NCBI RefSeq assembly: GCF_026342835.1
Contig: NZ_JAPEMI010000001.1
Coordinates: forward strand, 5,772,501-5,836,500
Direction of reading: 5' to 3'
DNA length: 64,000 nt
Source of the DNA: Streptomyces sp. NBC_00154
GTDB lineage: Bacteria > Actinomycetota > Actinomycetes > Streptomycetales > Streptomycetaceae
Shown: positions 15,877 through 23,912 of the stretch, one piece after another
Layout of the letters: each line of letters starts with the position of its first letter
Position numbering within the stretch: the stretch's first letter is position 1
Translations under genes and position numbers: made by a program
Notes under the pieces: generated by a model
Told to the model about the DNA's origin: nothing
Databases searched by the model: none
Seen by the model: the letters and a program-made list of their open reading frames with translations, nothing else

Positions 15877-16290
15877 TCAGCTCTCGGCCAGGATGTGTGA
15901 GAGCTCCGTATCGAGGTCGAAGTGACGATGCTCGGTGCCGGGCGGTACCGCGGCGTCGGTCCTCTTCAGGAACGACTCCAGGGCCCTCGCCGGGGCCTCG
16001 AGCAGGGCTTCGCCCTCTGGGGAGCTCAGCGCGATGCAGACGACGCCCTGGCCGTGACTTCGAGATGGCCAGACGCGAACGTCTCCGGTGCCGGTGGGCC
16101 TGTGCAGCCCCTCGGCTAGGAGGTCGCGGGCGAATACCCATTCGACCGTCTCCTCCGCTCCGGTGTGGAAGGTGGCGTGCACGGCATACGGATCGGCCGT
16201 GTCATACCGCAGGCCCGCGGGTACAGGCAGTGAGGACTCGCTCGACACAACGAGGCGCAGGTGCAGCTCGCAGCTGACCGTGGTGTTCAT
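15877..16290 (-). CDS. ssgB: Sporulation-specific cell division protein SsgB
   Basis: 137 residues, the exact length of SsgB, and the sequence (MNTTVSCELHLRLVVSSESS at the start, TELSHILAES at the end) is the highly conserved SsgB that I recognise from Streptomyces. SsgB is the SsgA-like protein that, positioned by SsgA, recruits FtsZ to future septum sites in aerial hyphae during sporulation. ATG 16290 is the conserved start. The gene is single, with a 190-base region to the divergent membrane-protein gene. Its presence is the strongest single marker that the organism is a sporulating Streptomyces. Confidence 0.97.
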   Translation of the reverse strand: MNTTVSCELHLRLVVSSESSLPVPAGLRYDTADPYAVHATFHTGAEETVEWVFARDLLAEGLHRPTGTGDVRVWPSRSHGQGVVCIALSSPEGEALLEAPARALESFLKRTDAAVPPGTEHRHFDLDTELSHILAES

Positions 16291-16480
16291 AAGCGCCAGG
16301 GCCTTTCGCTCAGTGTGCGCTCGGGGATTCGCACGTCGGCGAAATCGACATGCCACCTACGGTGGCGTTGTAAACCCCTCTGACCTTTTTGTGGCCCTTC
16401 AGGTAGCTCGTGCAGCGGTGTGTAACTTTGGGTTATGCGGCCATTCCGGTGACAAAGACCGTTCCGGTAGGTTGGGGCCT

Positions 16481-16960
16481 ATGAATGCGGAGAGTGACGC
16501 GCGGGACGAGGCGGCCGCACCGGCGGCCCGGGTGCCCGCTACGGGGGACGTGACGCCGGACGTCACGGAGGGTGTGACGAAGGGTGAACGGGAGCTCGGA
16601 TCGCGGGCGCCCGGCTTCATCAAGGCGTCCAGGGCGCTCCATGTGAGCTGGCAGGTCGGCGTCTTCGTGGTCGGCCTCGCCGTGGTCGTGGCGGGCGTGA
16701 TCATGCTGCCGCTGCCAGGGCCCGGCTGGCTGGTGATCTTCGGCGGCATGGCGATCTGGGCGACCGAGTTCGTCTGGGCGCAGCTGGTGCTGCGCTGGAC
16801 CCGTCGCAAGGTCACCGAGGCGGCGCAGAAGGCACTCGATCCCAAGGTCCGGCGACGGAACATCATCCTCACCGTGGTCGGTTTGGTGATCGTCGCCGTG
16901 CTGGTCGGGATCTATGTCTGGAAGTTCGGCATCATGATGCCGTGGAAGATCCACGAGTGA
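16481..16960 (+). CDS. TIGR02611-family (PGPGW) membrane protein
   Basis: 159 residues. An acidic N-terminal region of about 55 residues precedes two close membrane helices (VGVFVVGLAVVVAGVIMLPL and PGPGWLVIFGGMAIWATEFV) with the diagnostic PGPGW, then a basic loop and a third helix (NIILTVVGLVIVAVLVGIYVW) near the C terminus. This matches the TIGR02611 / putative transmembrane PGPGW family, of unknown function. ATG 16481 follows GGTTGGGG weakly. Divergent from ssgB; a tRNA-Val gene follows 54 bases downstream. Confidence 0.8.
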   Translation: MNAESDARDEAAAPAARVPATGDVTPDVTEGVTKGERELGSRAPGFIKASRALHVSWQVGVFVVGLAVVVAGVIMLPLPGPGWLVIFGGMAIWATEFVWAQLVLRWTRRKVTEAAQKALDPKVRRRNIILTVVGLVIVAVLVGIYVWKFGIMMPWKIHE

Positions 16961-17014
16961 CCCGACGGTGGTCGGAGGGCACCGCTGACATGGGGTAATG
17001 TTTGCGGTGCGCCC

Positions 17015-17086
17015 GGGCGATTAGCTCAGTGGGAGAGCGCTTCGTTCACACCGAAGAGGTCACTGGTTCGAAACCAGTATCGCCCA
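17015..17086 (+). tRNA. tRNA-Val (CAC), copy A
   Basis: Acceptor GGGCGAT/ATCGCCC, D arm GCTCAGTGGGAGAGC, anticodon stem-loop CTTCG-TTCACAC-CGAAG giving CAC (reads GUG), T arm ACTGGTTCGAAACCAGT, discriminator A. A TAATGT element at 16996-17001 could be its -10. Identical over all 72 bases to the copy at 20820. Confidence 0.96.
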
Positions 17087-17097
17087 CCCGGACAGAG

Positions 17098-17131
17098 GGC
17101 CCGTGAGACTGCAGAGTCTCAGGGGCCTTTT
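17098..17131 (+). terminator. tRNA-Val copy A terminator
   Basis: Stem containing TGAGACT / AGTCTCA with a GCAG loop and flanking GGCC pairs, followed by TTTT at 17128-17131: a classical intrinsic terminator. Confidence 0.8.
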
Positions 17132-17182
17132 GCGTTTCCCGGACCGAATCCGGTGTCGCCGGCCCCCGTCGCCCCGGACGGG

Positions 17183-17196
17183 TCGAAGCGCTTCGA
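17183..17196 (+). promoter_or_regulatory. Orphan LacI-type operator (palindrome)
   Basis: TCGAAGCGCTTCGA is a perfect 14-bp palindrome with a central CG, the form typical of LacI-family sites controlling sugar-uptake operons in Streptomyces. It precedes the broken binding-protein gene. Confidence 0.55.
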
Positions 17197-17259
17197 TCGA
17201 TTTCGTCTCAGCCGTTGACGTTGCCCCTCGGATCTCCAGCTTCCCCCAGCAAGGCCGTC

Positions 17260-17271
17260 CGAAACGATTCA
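17260..17271 (+). promoter_or_regulatory. Second orphan LacI-type operator half-matched
   Basis: CGAAACGATTCA differs from the ideal TGAAACGATTCA by one base. It abuts the start of the binding-protein remnant and is probably a relic of its promoter control. Confidence 0.45.
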
Positions 17272-17280
17272 ATCGACCGT

Positions 17281-17720
17281 GGTGGCGGGGCCGGCTGCGG
17301 CGGTGACGGCGGGGGAGCGGGGGCCGACGGGAAGGTCGAGATCCGCTGCTCCCGGTGGGGCGGCCAGGAGCGGGCCACGCTGATCAGCAAGACCATCGCG
17401 TTGTTCGAGAAGAAGCACCCGAACATCAAGGTCAAGACGGACTTCCGGGACTACGAGAATTTCTGGAAGAAGTTCAACACGCAGGCCTCCGCGGGCAATG
17501 CCCCCGATGTCTTCCAGAACTCCGTCGCATTTCTGCGCAAGTACGACGACAAGAGTGTGCTGCTCGACCTCAATTCCCAGGTCGAGGCCGGAAATCTCAG
17601 CATGGAGAACTTCCGCGCCCAGGCAGCGAGGCCAACTGGGTCCACACCGACGACACCGCGCTGTACGGACTCGCCGCCATCGAGAACCTTGCACTCCTCG
17701 GTGACCGGATGCCGGCCTGA
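17281..17720 (+). pseudogene. Remnant of a carbohydrate ABC transporter substrate-binding protein gene
   Basis: From about 17281 the frame reads a lipobox-like GAGCGGDGGG and then an extracellular solute-binding family 1 N-terminal domain (WGGQERATLISKTIALFEKK, PDVFQNSVAFLRKYDDKSVL, LDLNSQVEAGNLSMENFRA). About 115 codons are left of a normal 400-450. There is no start codon with a signal peptide in front, and near 17620 the frame changes into a different sequence, SEANWVHTDDTALYGLAAIE..LLGDRMPA, ending at 17720, which I could not assign and which looks like the C terminus of another gene. It is therefore a deletion scar joining two gene ends. Confidence 0.7.
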
Positions 17721-17766
17721 GGCAGCCGAAGCACGCCCCGGGCCGGGCCGCCGACCACGACCTACG

Positions 17767-20250
17767 TCAGCGCATCCGGCCCAGGACGTCCTTCAGCCGC
17801 CGCGCATCGCGCAGCCGCTGCTCGTACGTCGCCCCGACCACCAGCAGCAGCAGACCGGCCAGCGCGGGCGGCAGCCAGCGCGGCAGTGCACCCACGACCT
17901 GGATCACATACGGCGCCAGTTCGTGCAGCGCATCCATGGCCAGCACCGCGCCACCGAGCAGCAGCAGCGCCTGCAGCCGCAGCCGCGCCCCGGCGAGCGT
18001 GATCACCAACGCCGCCACGCCGAGCAGCAGCGGCCGCACCCACGACGGGTCGACCCAGGCCGCGAAGAGACTCGGCAGCAGCGTCGCCGCCAGGCCCGCC
18101 CCGTACGCGGTCCACGAGGACGCCGCCGGATCGCGGCGCCGCCGCAGCACACCGACCGCCAGCGCGGGCACCGTCACCGGCAGGGTGTACGCCTCCGGGG
18201 CCGACACATCCGACGCCGACAGCCGCACCCAGGTCGCCAGGACGAACAGGACCACCGCCAGATACCCGGCCGCCGGCCGCCGCTCCGCACGCACGGCCGT
18301 GCCCGCCGCCAGCACACCGCACAGCGCGAGGACCAGAGCCAGGAACGGCGCATCCGGTACGGCCATCGCGACCGCCACCGCACCGGCGACGGCGCCGGTC
18401 AGCTCGACCGGCAACGCCGACGGTGCGCCCCGCAGCCGCGCCCCGAGCAGGACCGTCACGGTGGGGACGATCAGCATGAGCGGCGCGGCCCGGTACGTCG
18501 CGAGCTCCAGCGAGGCCCCCAGCGCACCGGCGAGCACCATCGCGCACACCACGGCCGCACACGCCGGCACCGCCCGCATGAGCCGGGTCGCCCGCGCCGC
18601 CGTCGCCGCACCGGCACGCATTCCGACCGCCGCCGCCCCGAACAGCACCAGCAGCGCCCCGAACACTCCATAGGTGGCGGGCTCCACGGCCAGCGAAAGC
18701 GCCCCCGCACTCACCGCCCCGACCACGGCGCACACCAGCGCGGCCGTCGCCACAGGGCCCGCGCCGCGGCGCACCCCCCGTACCGTCACGGCGAGGAGCG
18801 CCGAGACCAGCACCGACTGCACCGCCACCGCCACCGCGTACGGAGCGTCCAGCGCAACCGGCAGCACCAGCAGCCCCGCCCAGCCGAGCACCAGCGCACT
18901 CGCACCCGCCGCACCCCGCCGTGCCGCGCCGGGGGAGGCCACCGCCCCGGCCGTTCGCACACACCACGTCCACCAGTGGTACGCCGCCCCCGTCAGACCG
19001 GCCACCACCAACAGCATCACCGGGGCCGTGGAGAGCTGTGACCACTCCATCCCCTCCAGCCCCAGTGCACCGCGAGCACGGCCCTCCGGCGCACCCGACC
19101 ACACCGCCGTCAGCCGCGAAACCGGACCCACCAGCGTCATCGCGACCACAGGCACCGCGGACAGCACCGACCCCGCGGCCACCACCCCCGACGCCCACAG
19201 CACGCCCTGCCCTGCCGGTCGCGGCAGCGGAGCCCGTACCGCCGCCGGCAGTACCAGACCGCACAGCAGATACACCGGAACCGACCAGTCCTCGGCCGCC
19301 CCCGCACGCAGCACACCGCCCACCCCGGCCACCACGGCGAGCCCGGCCAGCAGCCCACCGGCCACCGCGAACTCCTTCGGCGCCCGCCACACCCCGAACA
19401 GCGCGACCGCCGCCCCCGCCAGCAGCAGCGCCCCGGGCGCCACCGCCGCCGCCGGCGCACCGGCCGTCACCGACAGCACCAGAGCCACCAGCAGCCCGGC
19501 CGTCCCCGTAAGGCAACCACCGACGGTCGCGGTCACCCGCATCACAACACCCTTGCCCCACAGGGCGATCGCACAGTCCAGCGCCGCCGTCAGCAGCAGC
19601 GCCCCACCGAGGACCGACGCCTGCGCACCCACCGCCCAGGCCCACAGCACCAGCGTGAACTGCACGCTCACCACGCCCATCGGCAGCGGCAGACGCAGCT
19701 TGCCGAGCGCCAGACCGTAGGCTGTCCACAGAACGGCCAGCACCGCCGAAGCGGCCGAGGCGAAACCGAGACCGCCGGTGTCCGGCGCCGCCACCCGGTG
19801 CAGCGCATAGGCATCCAGCACCATCAGCACCAGCGCGAGCGCGCCCAGCGACTCGGCTGTCGACGACAGCCCACGGCGCAGCAGCACAGCGGGCGCGGCC
19901 AGCGCCGCGACCGTCACCAGGGCGAGCACCGCCGAGCGGCCGCCGATCCCCATCTGGCCCCAGCTGACCAGGGTGAATGCGATCGCCGCGATCATCAGCA
20001 GCAGACCGCCCAGGGTCAGCAGCACATTCTGTGCACTGCGCGGCGGCACGGGGGCCGCCGAGGGGAACGAGGGCGCGAACGGGGCCGGGGCCGGTCGTCC
20101 GGGCGGTGCTGCGGGAGGCGTGGCCGGCGGCTGCAGAACACTCAGCAGCCAGGCACGACGGGTCAGCAGTTGCATCCGGCGGGCATCCAGCCGGGCCAGT
20201 TCACGGTCGAGGAGCGCCAATTCCTCGGCGGGCGGCGGCACATGTTCCAT
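17767..20250 (-). CDS. Very large polytopic membrane protein (827 aa), function unknown
   Basis: The N terminus is a predicted helical/coiled segment (ELALLDRELARLDARRMQLL, about 9-40), then a Pro/Ala linker, then from about residue 75 an almost continuous run of hydrophobic Ala/Val/Leu helices, over 20 by eye, to a short basic C terminus (YEQRLRDARRLKDVLGRMR). The arrangement resembles large DUF2157-like or SCO-type integral membrane proteins of actinomycetes, none with known function. ATG 20250. It converges on the pseudogene and is divergent from the SRPBCC gene at 20334 across only 83 bases. Confidence 0.75.
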   Translation of the reverse strand: MEHVPPPAEELALLDRELARLDARRMQLLTRRAWLLSVLQPPATPPAAPPGRPAPAPFAPSFPSAAPVPPRSAQNVLLTLGGLLLMIAAIAFTLVSWGQMGIGGRSAVLALVTVAALAAPAVLLRRGLSSTAESLGALALVLMVLDAYALHRVAAPDTGGLGFASAASAVLAVLWTAYGLALGKLRLPLPMGVVSVQFTLVLWAWAVGAQASVLGGALLLTAALDCAIALWGKGVVMRVTATVGGCLTGTAGLLVALVLSVTAGAPAAAVAPGALLLAGAAVALFGVWRAPKEFAVAGGLLAGLAVVAGVGGVLRAGAAEDWSVPVYLLCGLVLPAAVRAPLPRPAGQGVLWASGVVAAGSVLSAVPVVAMTLVGPVSRLTAVWSGAPEGRARGALGLEGMEWSQLSTAPVMLLVVAGLTGAAYHWWTWCVRTAGAVASPGAARRGAAGASALVLGWAGLLVLPVALDAPYAVAVAVQSVLVSALLAVTVRGVRRGAGPVATAALVCAVVGAVSAGALSLAVEPATYGVFGALLVLFGAAAVGMRAGAATAARATRLMRAVPACAAVVCAMVLAGALGASLELATYRAAPLMLIVPTVTVLLGARLRGAPSALPVELTGAVAGAVAVAMAVPDAPFLALVLALCGVLAAGTAVRAERRPAAGYLAVVLFVLATWVRLSASDVSAPEAYTLPVTVPALAVGVLRRRRDPAASSWTAYGAGLAATLLPSLFAAWVDPSWVRPLLLGVAALVITLAGARLRLQALLLLGGAVLAMDALHELAPYVIQVVGALPRWLPPALAGLLLLVVGATYEQRLRDARRLKDVLGRMR

Positions 20251-20333
20251 GAGCGGAGTGTGGCGCGGCCCACAGGTTCGGACATGCGCTCGGATACTCA
20301 GCTGTGGGACTGAGTACGCGCAGACTGGGATCC

Positions 20334-20780
20334 ATGGACTGGAGCCGCTACCGTTTTGTGAGCATCTGGGACGTATCCGCCCCGCCCGCTGTCGTGTACG
20401 GAGTCCTCGAACGCGCCGAGGAGTACCCCCGATGGTGGCCGCAGATCCGCGAGGTCGCCACCGTCGACGACGCCACCGGAACCATGCGGATCCGCTCCTT
20501 CCTCCCGTACGACCTCGTCATGACCGTCCGCGAGAGCCGCCGCGACCCGGCGGCCGGAGTGCTCGAAGTGACACTCGACGGCGACCTCGACGGCTGGGCC
20601 CGCTGGACCGTCACCGCACACGGCACCGGCACCCGCGCCACGTACGAGCAGGAGGTCGAGGTGCGCCGGACGATGATGCGGCTGCTCGCGGTGCCGGGAC
20701 GTGCGGTGTTCCGGGCGAACCACGCCCTGATGATGCGGGCCGGACGCCGAGGACTGGTGGCCCGTCTTGAAGGAGTTTGA
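20334..20780 (+). CDS. SRPBCC (START/Bet v1-like) family protein
   Basis: 148 residues from ATG 20334. Pattern SRYRFVSIWDVSAPPAVVYGVLERAEEYPRWWPQI is the typical opening of SRPBCC polyketide-cyclase / dehydrase-like proteins: first strand, the V-shaped helices with the YPRWWP signature, then a seven-strand cavity and a long C-terminal helix (FRANHALMMRAGRRGLVARL). It would bind a hydrophobic ligand; which one is unknown. Its stop overlaps the -35 element of the downstream tRNA-Val gene. Confidence 0.78.
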   Translation: MDWSRYRFVSIWDVSAPPAVVYGVLERAEEYPRWWPQIREVATVDDATGTMRIRSFLPYDLVMTVRESRRDPAAGVLEVTLDGDLDGWARWTVTAHGTGTRATYEQEVEVRRTMMRLLAVPGRAVFRANHALMMRAGRRGLVARLEGV

Positions 20781-20806
20781 ACCACACCCGCCGAGCCCTG
20801 TATGGT
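20777..20806 (+). promoter_or_regulatory. Promoter of tRNA-Val copy B
   Basis: TTGAAC (20777-20782), an 18-base spacer and TATGGT (20801-20806). Start point predicted near 20813, seven bases before the tRNA. The -35 element includes the stop codon of the preceding gene. Confidence 0.6.
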
Positions 20807-20819
20807 TCAGTGCGTTCCC

Positions 20820-20891
20820 GGGCGATTAGCTCAGTGGGAGAGCGCTTCGTTCACACCGAAGAGGTCACTGGTTCGAAACCAGTATCGCCCA
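20820..20891 (+). tRNA. tRNA-Val (CAC), copy B
   Basis: Identical in all 72 bases to the gene at 17015-17086: same acceptor stem, CAC anticodon and T arm. Flanking sequence differs, so it is an independent gene copy with its own promoter and terminator. Confidence 0.96.
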
Positions 20892-20898
20892 CCCCGGG

Positions 20899-20937
20899 AG
20901 AGGCCGGTCCGTCAGCGTCATCGACGGACCGGCCTCT
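20899..20937 (+). terminator. tRNA-Val copy B terminator
   Basis: A 15-bp stem AGAGGCCGGTCCGTC / GACGGACCGGCCTCT with a nine-base loop; it may also serve the convergent nuclease gene ending at 20984. Confidence 0.75.
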
Positions 20938-20983
20938 GCATGTCCGGACCACGGTCACGAGACCGGCTTCCGCAGGCCCGCGA

Positions 20984-21709
20984 TCATGCCGCCGCCGGCA
21001 GTTCCGGACGCAGCGGCCAGGCCGGGTCCACCGCCTCCGGCGTACCGCTCTTCGCGAACCACGCCTGCAGCCCGCGGGCCTGCGCCGCGTGCCACACCGC
21101 TTGCAGCGCATGCAGCTCCGAGGGGGACAACCGCTCCAGACGCGACGAGAAGCGCCGCCCCACCGCCCGCACAAGCTCCAGCGACGCCGCCGCATCGGCC
21201 GCCGCATCGTGGGCGCCGTCCAGCACCACCTCGTACTGCGCACAGAGATCGGTGAGCGTGCGCCGGCCCTTGCGGTACCGGTCCAGATGCTTGTCGAGGA
21301 CCCGCGGATCCAGCACGCACAGCGGCGTGTTCTCCAGGTACCCGGCCAGCGACGACGCCCGGTGCCGCTTCAGCTCCCGGTCCAGCAGCGTCAGATCGAA
21401 CGGCGCGTTCATCACGACGAGAGGGCGTCCGGCCGCGCACTGCTCGGCGAGCGCCCGGGCTATCTCCTCCACCACCGGCGCCGGCCACCGGCCGTTGCGC
21501 TGAAGGTGATCGTCGGTCAGACCGTGGATCTCGGTGGCCCCCACGGGTACCGGCACCCCCGGATTCACCAGCCAGCGGGTCACGCGCATGCGCCCGCCCG
21601 CCGTGTCCTGGACGACCAGGGCCGCCGAAACGATGCGGTCCTCCTCGACGTCCACTCCTGTTGTCTCGGTGTCAAAAGCGGCCAGTGGCCCTTCATACCA
21701 GTGAGTCAT
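20984..21709 (-). CDS. DnaQ-family 3'-5' exonuclease domain protein
   Basis: 241 residues from ATG 21709. ExoI motif AFDTETTG places catalytic D13 and E15; ExoII-like NAPFDLTLLDREL and ExoIII-like GAHDAAADAAASLEL supply the remaining acidic and histidine residues, so the DEDDh active site appears complete. A C-terminal extension of about 60 residues is not recognisable. It probably trims single-stranded DNA or RNA ends in repair or proofreading; no polymerase subunit is nearby. Annotated in relatives as an exonuclease domain protein. Confidence 0.87.
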   Translation of the reverse strand: MTHWYEGPLAAFDTETTGVDVEEDRIVSAALVVQDTAGGRMRVTRWLVNPGVPVPVGATEIHGLTDDHLQRNGRWPAPVVEEIARALAEQCAAGRPLVVMNAPFDLTLLDRELKRHRASSLAGYLENTPLCVLDPRVLDKHLDRYRKGRRTLTDLCAQYEVVLDGAHDAAADAAASLELVRAVGRRFSSRLERLSPSELHALQAVWHAAQARGLQAWFAKSGTPEAVDPAWPLRPELPAAA

Positions 21710-21904
21710 CCCCGAACTCCTCGTGCCCGACCGGCAGATGGTGTGATTCCCCTGCCCGATTCGGTGATACCCGGGCCCTTTGCCTGATACGCCGTTTGCG
21801 GACCGCTCCGTGCGGTGACAACACAGGTGACGGGCGAGGAAGTTGCCCCGAGGACTCACCAACCGAACAAACCGAACGGCACAGCCCGGAAGGCATACGG
21901 AGCC

Positions 21905-22501
21905 ATGGCGCTCGCGCAGCCCGAATCAGGGGGCCCCTCCCGTGCCGAAGGCTACGGGGGAGGGCTGTTGCCCCAGCAGATCGCTCCGCTGCGCGGCACA
22001 CTCGCCACCACCGCCTGCATGGAGACCCTCCAGGTGGGCTACTTGCACGCGGTCGCGGCCGCGGCGGGGTGCTCCCTGTCGCAGCCCTTTCCCGACAACG
22101 GCATCGACTGGCATGTCAGCCACGGCGCCCCCGGTCACCTCGTCGACGACGAGGTGACCATAAAGGTGCAGCTGAAATGCACCTACCAGATACCACCGCA
22201 CCCGTCCGGACCGACGTTCGCCTTCACGCTGGACAACGCCCACCTGGTGAAGCTGGCCCGTACGCCCGTGTCGGTGCACAAGATCCTGGTCGTGATGGTT
22301 GTGCCCCGCAGCCAGGACGACTGGCTGCGGGCCGGACACGACCGGCTCGACCTGCGGCACTGCTGCTACTGGACCAACCTGGCCGGCCATGCGGTGACAG
22401 GCCGGCACAGGACCACTGTGCGGATCCCGACCACGCGCATATTCGACGACCGCGCGCTCTGCGAGATCATGACGCGGGTCGGGGCGGGAGGGAGACCCTG
22501 A
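21905..22501 (+). CDS. DUF4365 protein, PD-(D/E)xK nuclease-like
   Basis: 198 residues from ATG 21905. The region 30-100 matches DUF4365: a helix (GTLATTACMETLQVGYLHAVAA) followed by DNGIDWHVSH (D68) and a strand EVTIKVQLKCT with Q89-x-K91. This D...QxK arrangement is the restriction-endonuclease-like core with Gln in the usual acidic position, as in Type I restriction HsdR and related enzymes; whether it cuts DNA is untested. The stop overlaps the next start (TGATG), so the two products are translationally coupled. Confidence 0.7.
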   Translation: MALAQPESGGPSRAEGYGGGLLPQQIAPLRGTLATTACMETLQVGYLHAVAAAAGCSLSQPFPDNGIDWHVSHGAPGHLVDDEVTIKVQLKCTYQIPPHPSGPTFAFTLDNAHLVKLARTPVSVHKILVVMVVPRSQDDWLRAGHDRLDLRHCCYWTNLAGHAVTGRHRTTVRIPTTRIFDDRALCEIMTRVGAGGRP

Positions 22502-23784
22502 TGCACCGGCCGATGGACGAGCCCGTCGACGCAGTGATGCCGTCGGGCACACGACCACACCCCAGCGAGACGGTGAGCCACTGGCCCACCGTGCTGCCGC
22601 CCGTCGGGGACATCCCCGATCCCGCCCGCGTCGACCCCGCGGTCCTCGGTGCCCTGCTGGACCGGCACGGCTGGCGTCGCCGCGGCGGCTCGGCCGGCCG
22701 GTACAGCCGATGGACCCCGCCGGGAACCGTGGCACCCTCCGGCGGCGGTACGAGCCTGCTCGTACCCGAGACCACGGCCTTCCCCGACAGCGAGGACCTC
22801 CTCGCCGAGGCACTCACCGCGCTCGCCCGGAGCGCCGCGCCCTCAGCCCGTGACGTCCTGGTCTCCCTGGCCGTGCCCAGCGACGAGATCCGCTGGTGGC
22901 GCGATGTCCCCGACGGTGCGGTCGGCGCCGCGGGCGCCGCCGGAGCGGCCAGCTGGAGCGGCGCCGAACAGCTGCGCGCCGCGGCCCGGCAGATCCTCCT
23001 CGCCGGGGCGCTCGCCGTGCGGGGACGCACCGGCTTCCACGGCGCACGCCACCGCCGCCGGGCCCTCGCCGCGCTCGAAGGCATCCTCGTCGGACCCGCG
23101 CCGGGTGGCCGCGACCTCACCGCGTATCTCCCCGTCGAACCGGGCCGCGCCGTCTCCGTACGGCTCTACCACGCCCTGCACGCCACCCGCGAGGCCATCG
23201 ACTTCCAGCGCGCCACCGGGGGCATGGAAGCCTTCGACGGCGCTGTCGAGGCCGGTGTCAGCCGGGAACTGACCCAGGCCGTCATCGCCCTGGTCCGCGG
23301 CTCGGAAGGGACGAGGATCTCCCTCGCCTGGGCACCCGCCGCGGGAACCCCCGAAGGCTGCCCGGCCCGCCCCGAACCGGTCGAGTTCTCACCCGGCGAC
23401 CTGCCCGCCCTGCGGCTGGCCGGCGCGCGATACGTCGAGGACGAACCCGCCGTCAACGTACGGATCACCGGAGCCGTCGTCCGGATGCGCCGCTCGGGGC
23501 CGCGCGGCGCCGGAGTCGTACGGCTGCGGGTCCTGGCGGGCGCCGAGGTTCCGCACGTACGGCTCGAGCTCGACGAGGAGGCGTACCGGATCGCCGGCCA
23601 CGCCCATCTCGTCGGGCTGCCGATCCGGGTGGAGGGGAGGCTGGAGAGCCGGGACGGCTTCCGGCGGCTGACCCGGGCCTCGCAGGTGGTACCCGTACAG
23701 GTCGACGAGGCGGAACGGGACCGGCTGATGAAGTCGCTCCAGGAGAACCTCGACTTCTTCGAGGAGGCCTGCACGGGCGAGTAG
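22501..23784 (+). CDS. Hypothetical partner of DUF4365 protein (427 aa)
   Basis: ATG 22501 shares a base with the preceding stop. No family recognised. Residues 1-60 are Pro-rich; 60-100 carry RYSRWTPPG and LLVPETTAFPDSEDLLAEALTAL, and 130-260 are helical with Ala/Arg, including GRTGFHGARHRRRALAALEG. The last 130 residues (INVRITGAVVRMRRSGPRG..VVRLRVLAGAEVPHVRLELDE..) look like a beta-rich OB/nucleic-acid-binding-type fold ending ENLDFFEEACTGE. Expression with a nuclease-like protein suggests a shared nucleic-acid task, but this is inference. It ends 128 bases before thrS. Confidence 0.6.
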   Translation: MHRPMDEPVDAVMPSGTRPHPSETVSHWPTVLPPVGDIPDPARVDPAVLGALLDRHGWRRRGGSAGRYSRWTPPGTVAPSGGGTSLLVPETTAFPDSEDLLAEALTALARSAAPSARDVLVSLAVPSDEIRWWRDVPDGAVGAAGAAGAASWSGAEQLRAAARQILLAGALAVRGRTGFHGARHRRRALAALEGILVGPAPGGRDLTAYLPVEPGRAVSVRLYHALHATREAIDFQRATGGMEAFDGAVEAGVSRELTQAVIALVRGSEGTRISLAWAPAAGTPEGCPARPEPVEFSPGDLPALRLAGARYVEDEPAVNVRITGAVVRMRRSGPRGAGVVRLRVLAGAEVPHVRLELDEEAYRIAGHAHLVGLPIRVEGRLESRDGFRRLTRASQVVPVQVDEAERDRLMKSLQENLDFFEEACTGE

Positions 23785-23912
23785 GCGCGCCGAACCGGGC
23801 AGGCGGGCGGCCTGAGCCGACCCTTTCGCTAAGGGGGCCATCGGCTCGGTACGATTCGTCTTGCGTGCGCAGTGGAACAGGGCGCGCACCCCCCTTCAGT
23901 CAGGAGAGACCG

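Noticed and set aside
17215..19041. 608-residue plus-strand frame starting in the binding-protein remnant
   Set aside because: After codon ~135 it is antisense to the 827-aa membrane gene and has an Arg/Pro/His composition typical of shadow frames.
22896..23912. Long in-frame extension upstream of thrS
   Set aside because: The extension overlaps the 427-aa gene and is Arg/Pro-rich; GTG 23913 has a good ribosome site and the conserved ThrRS start.
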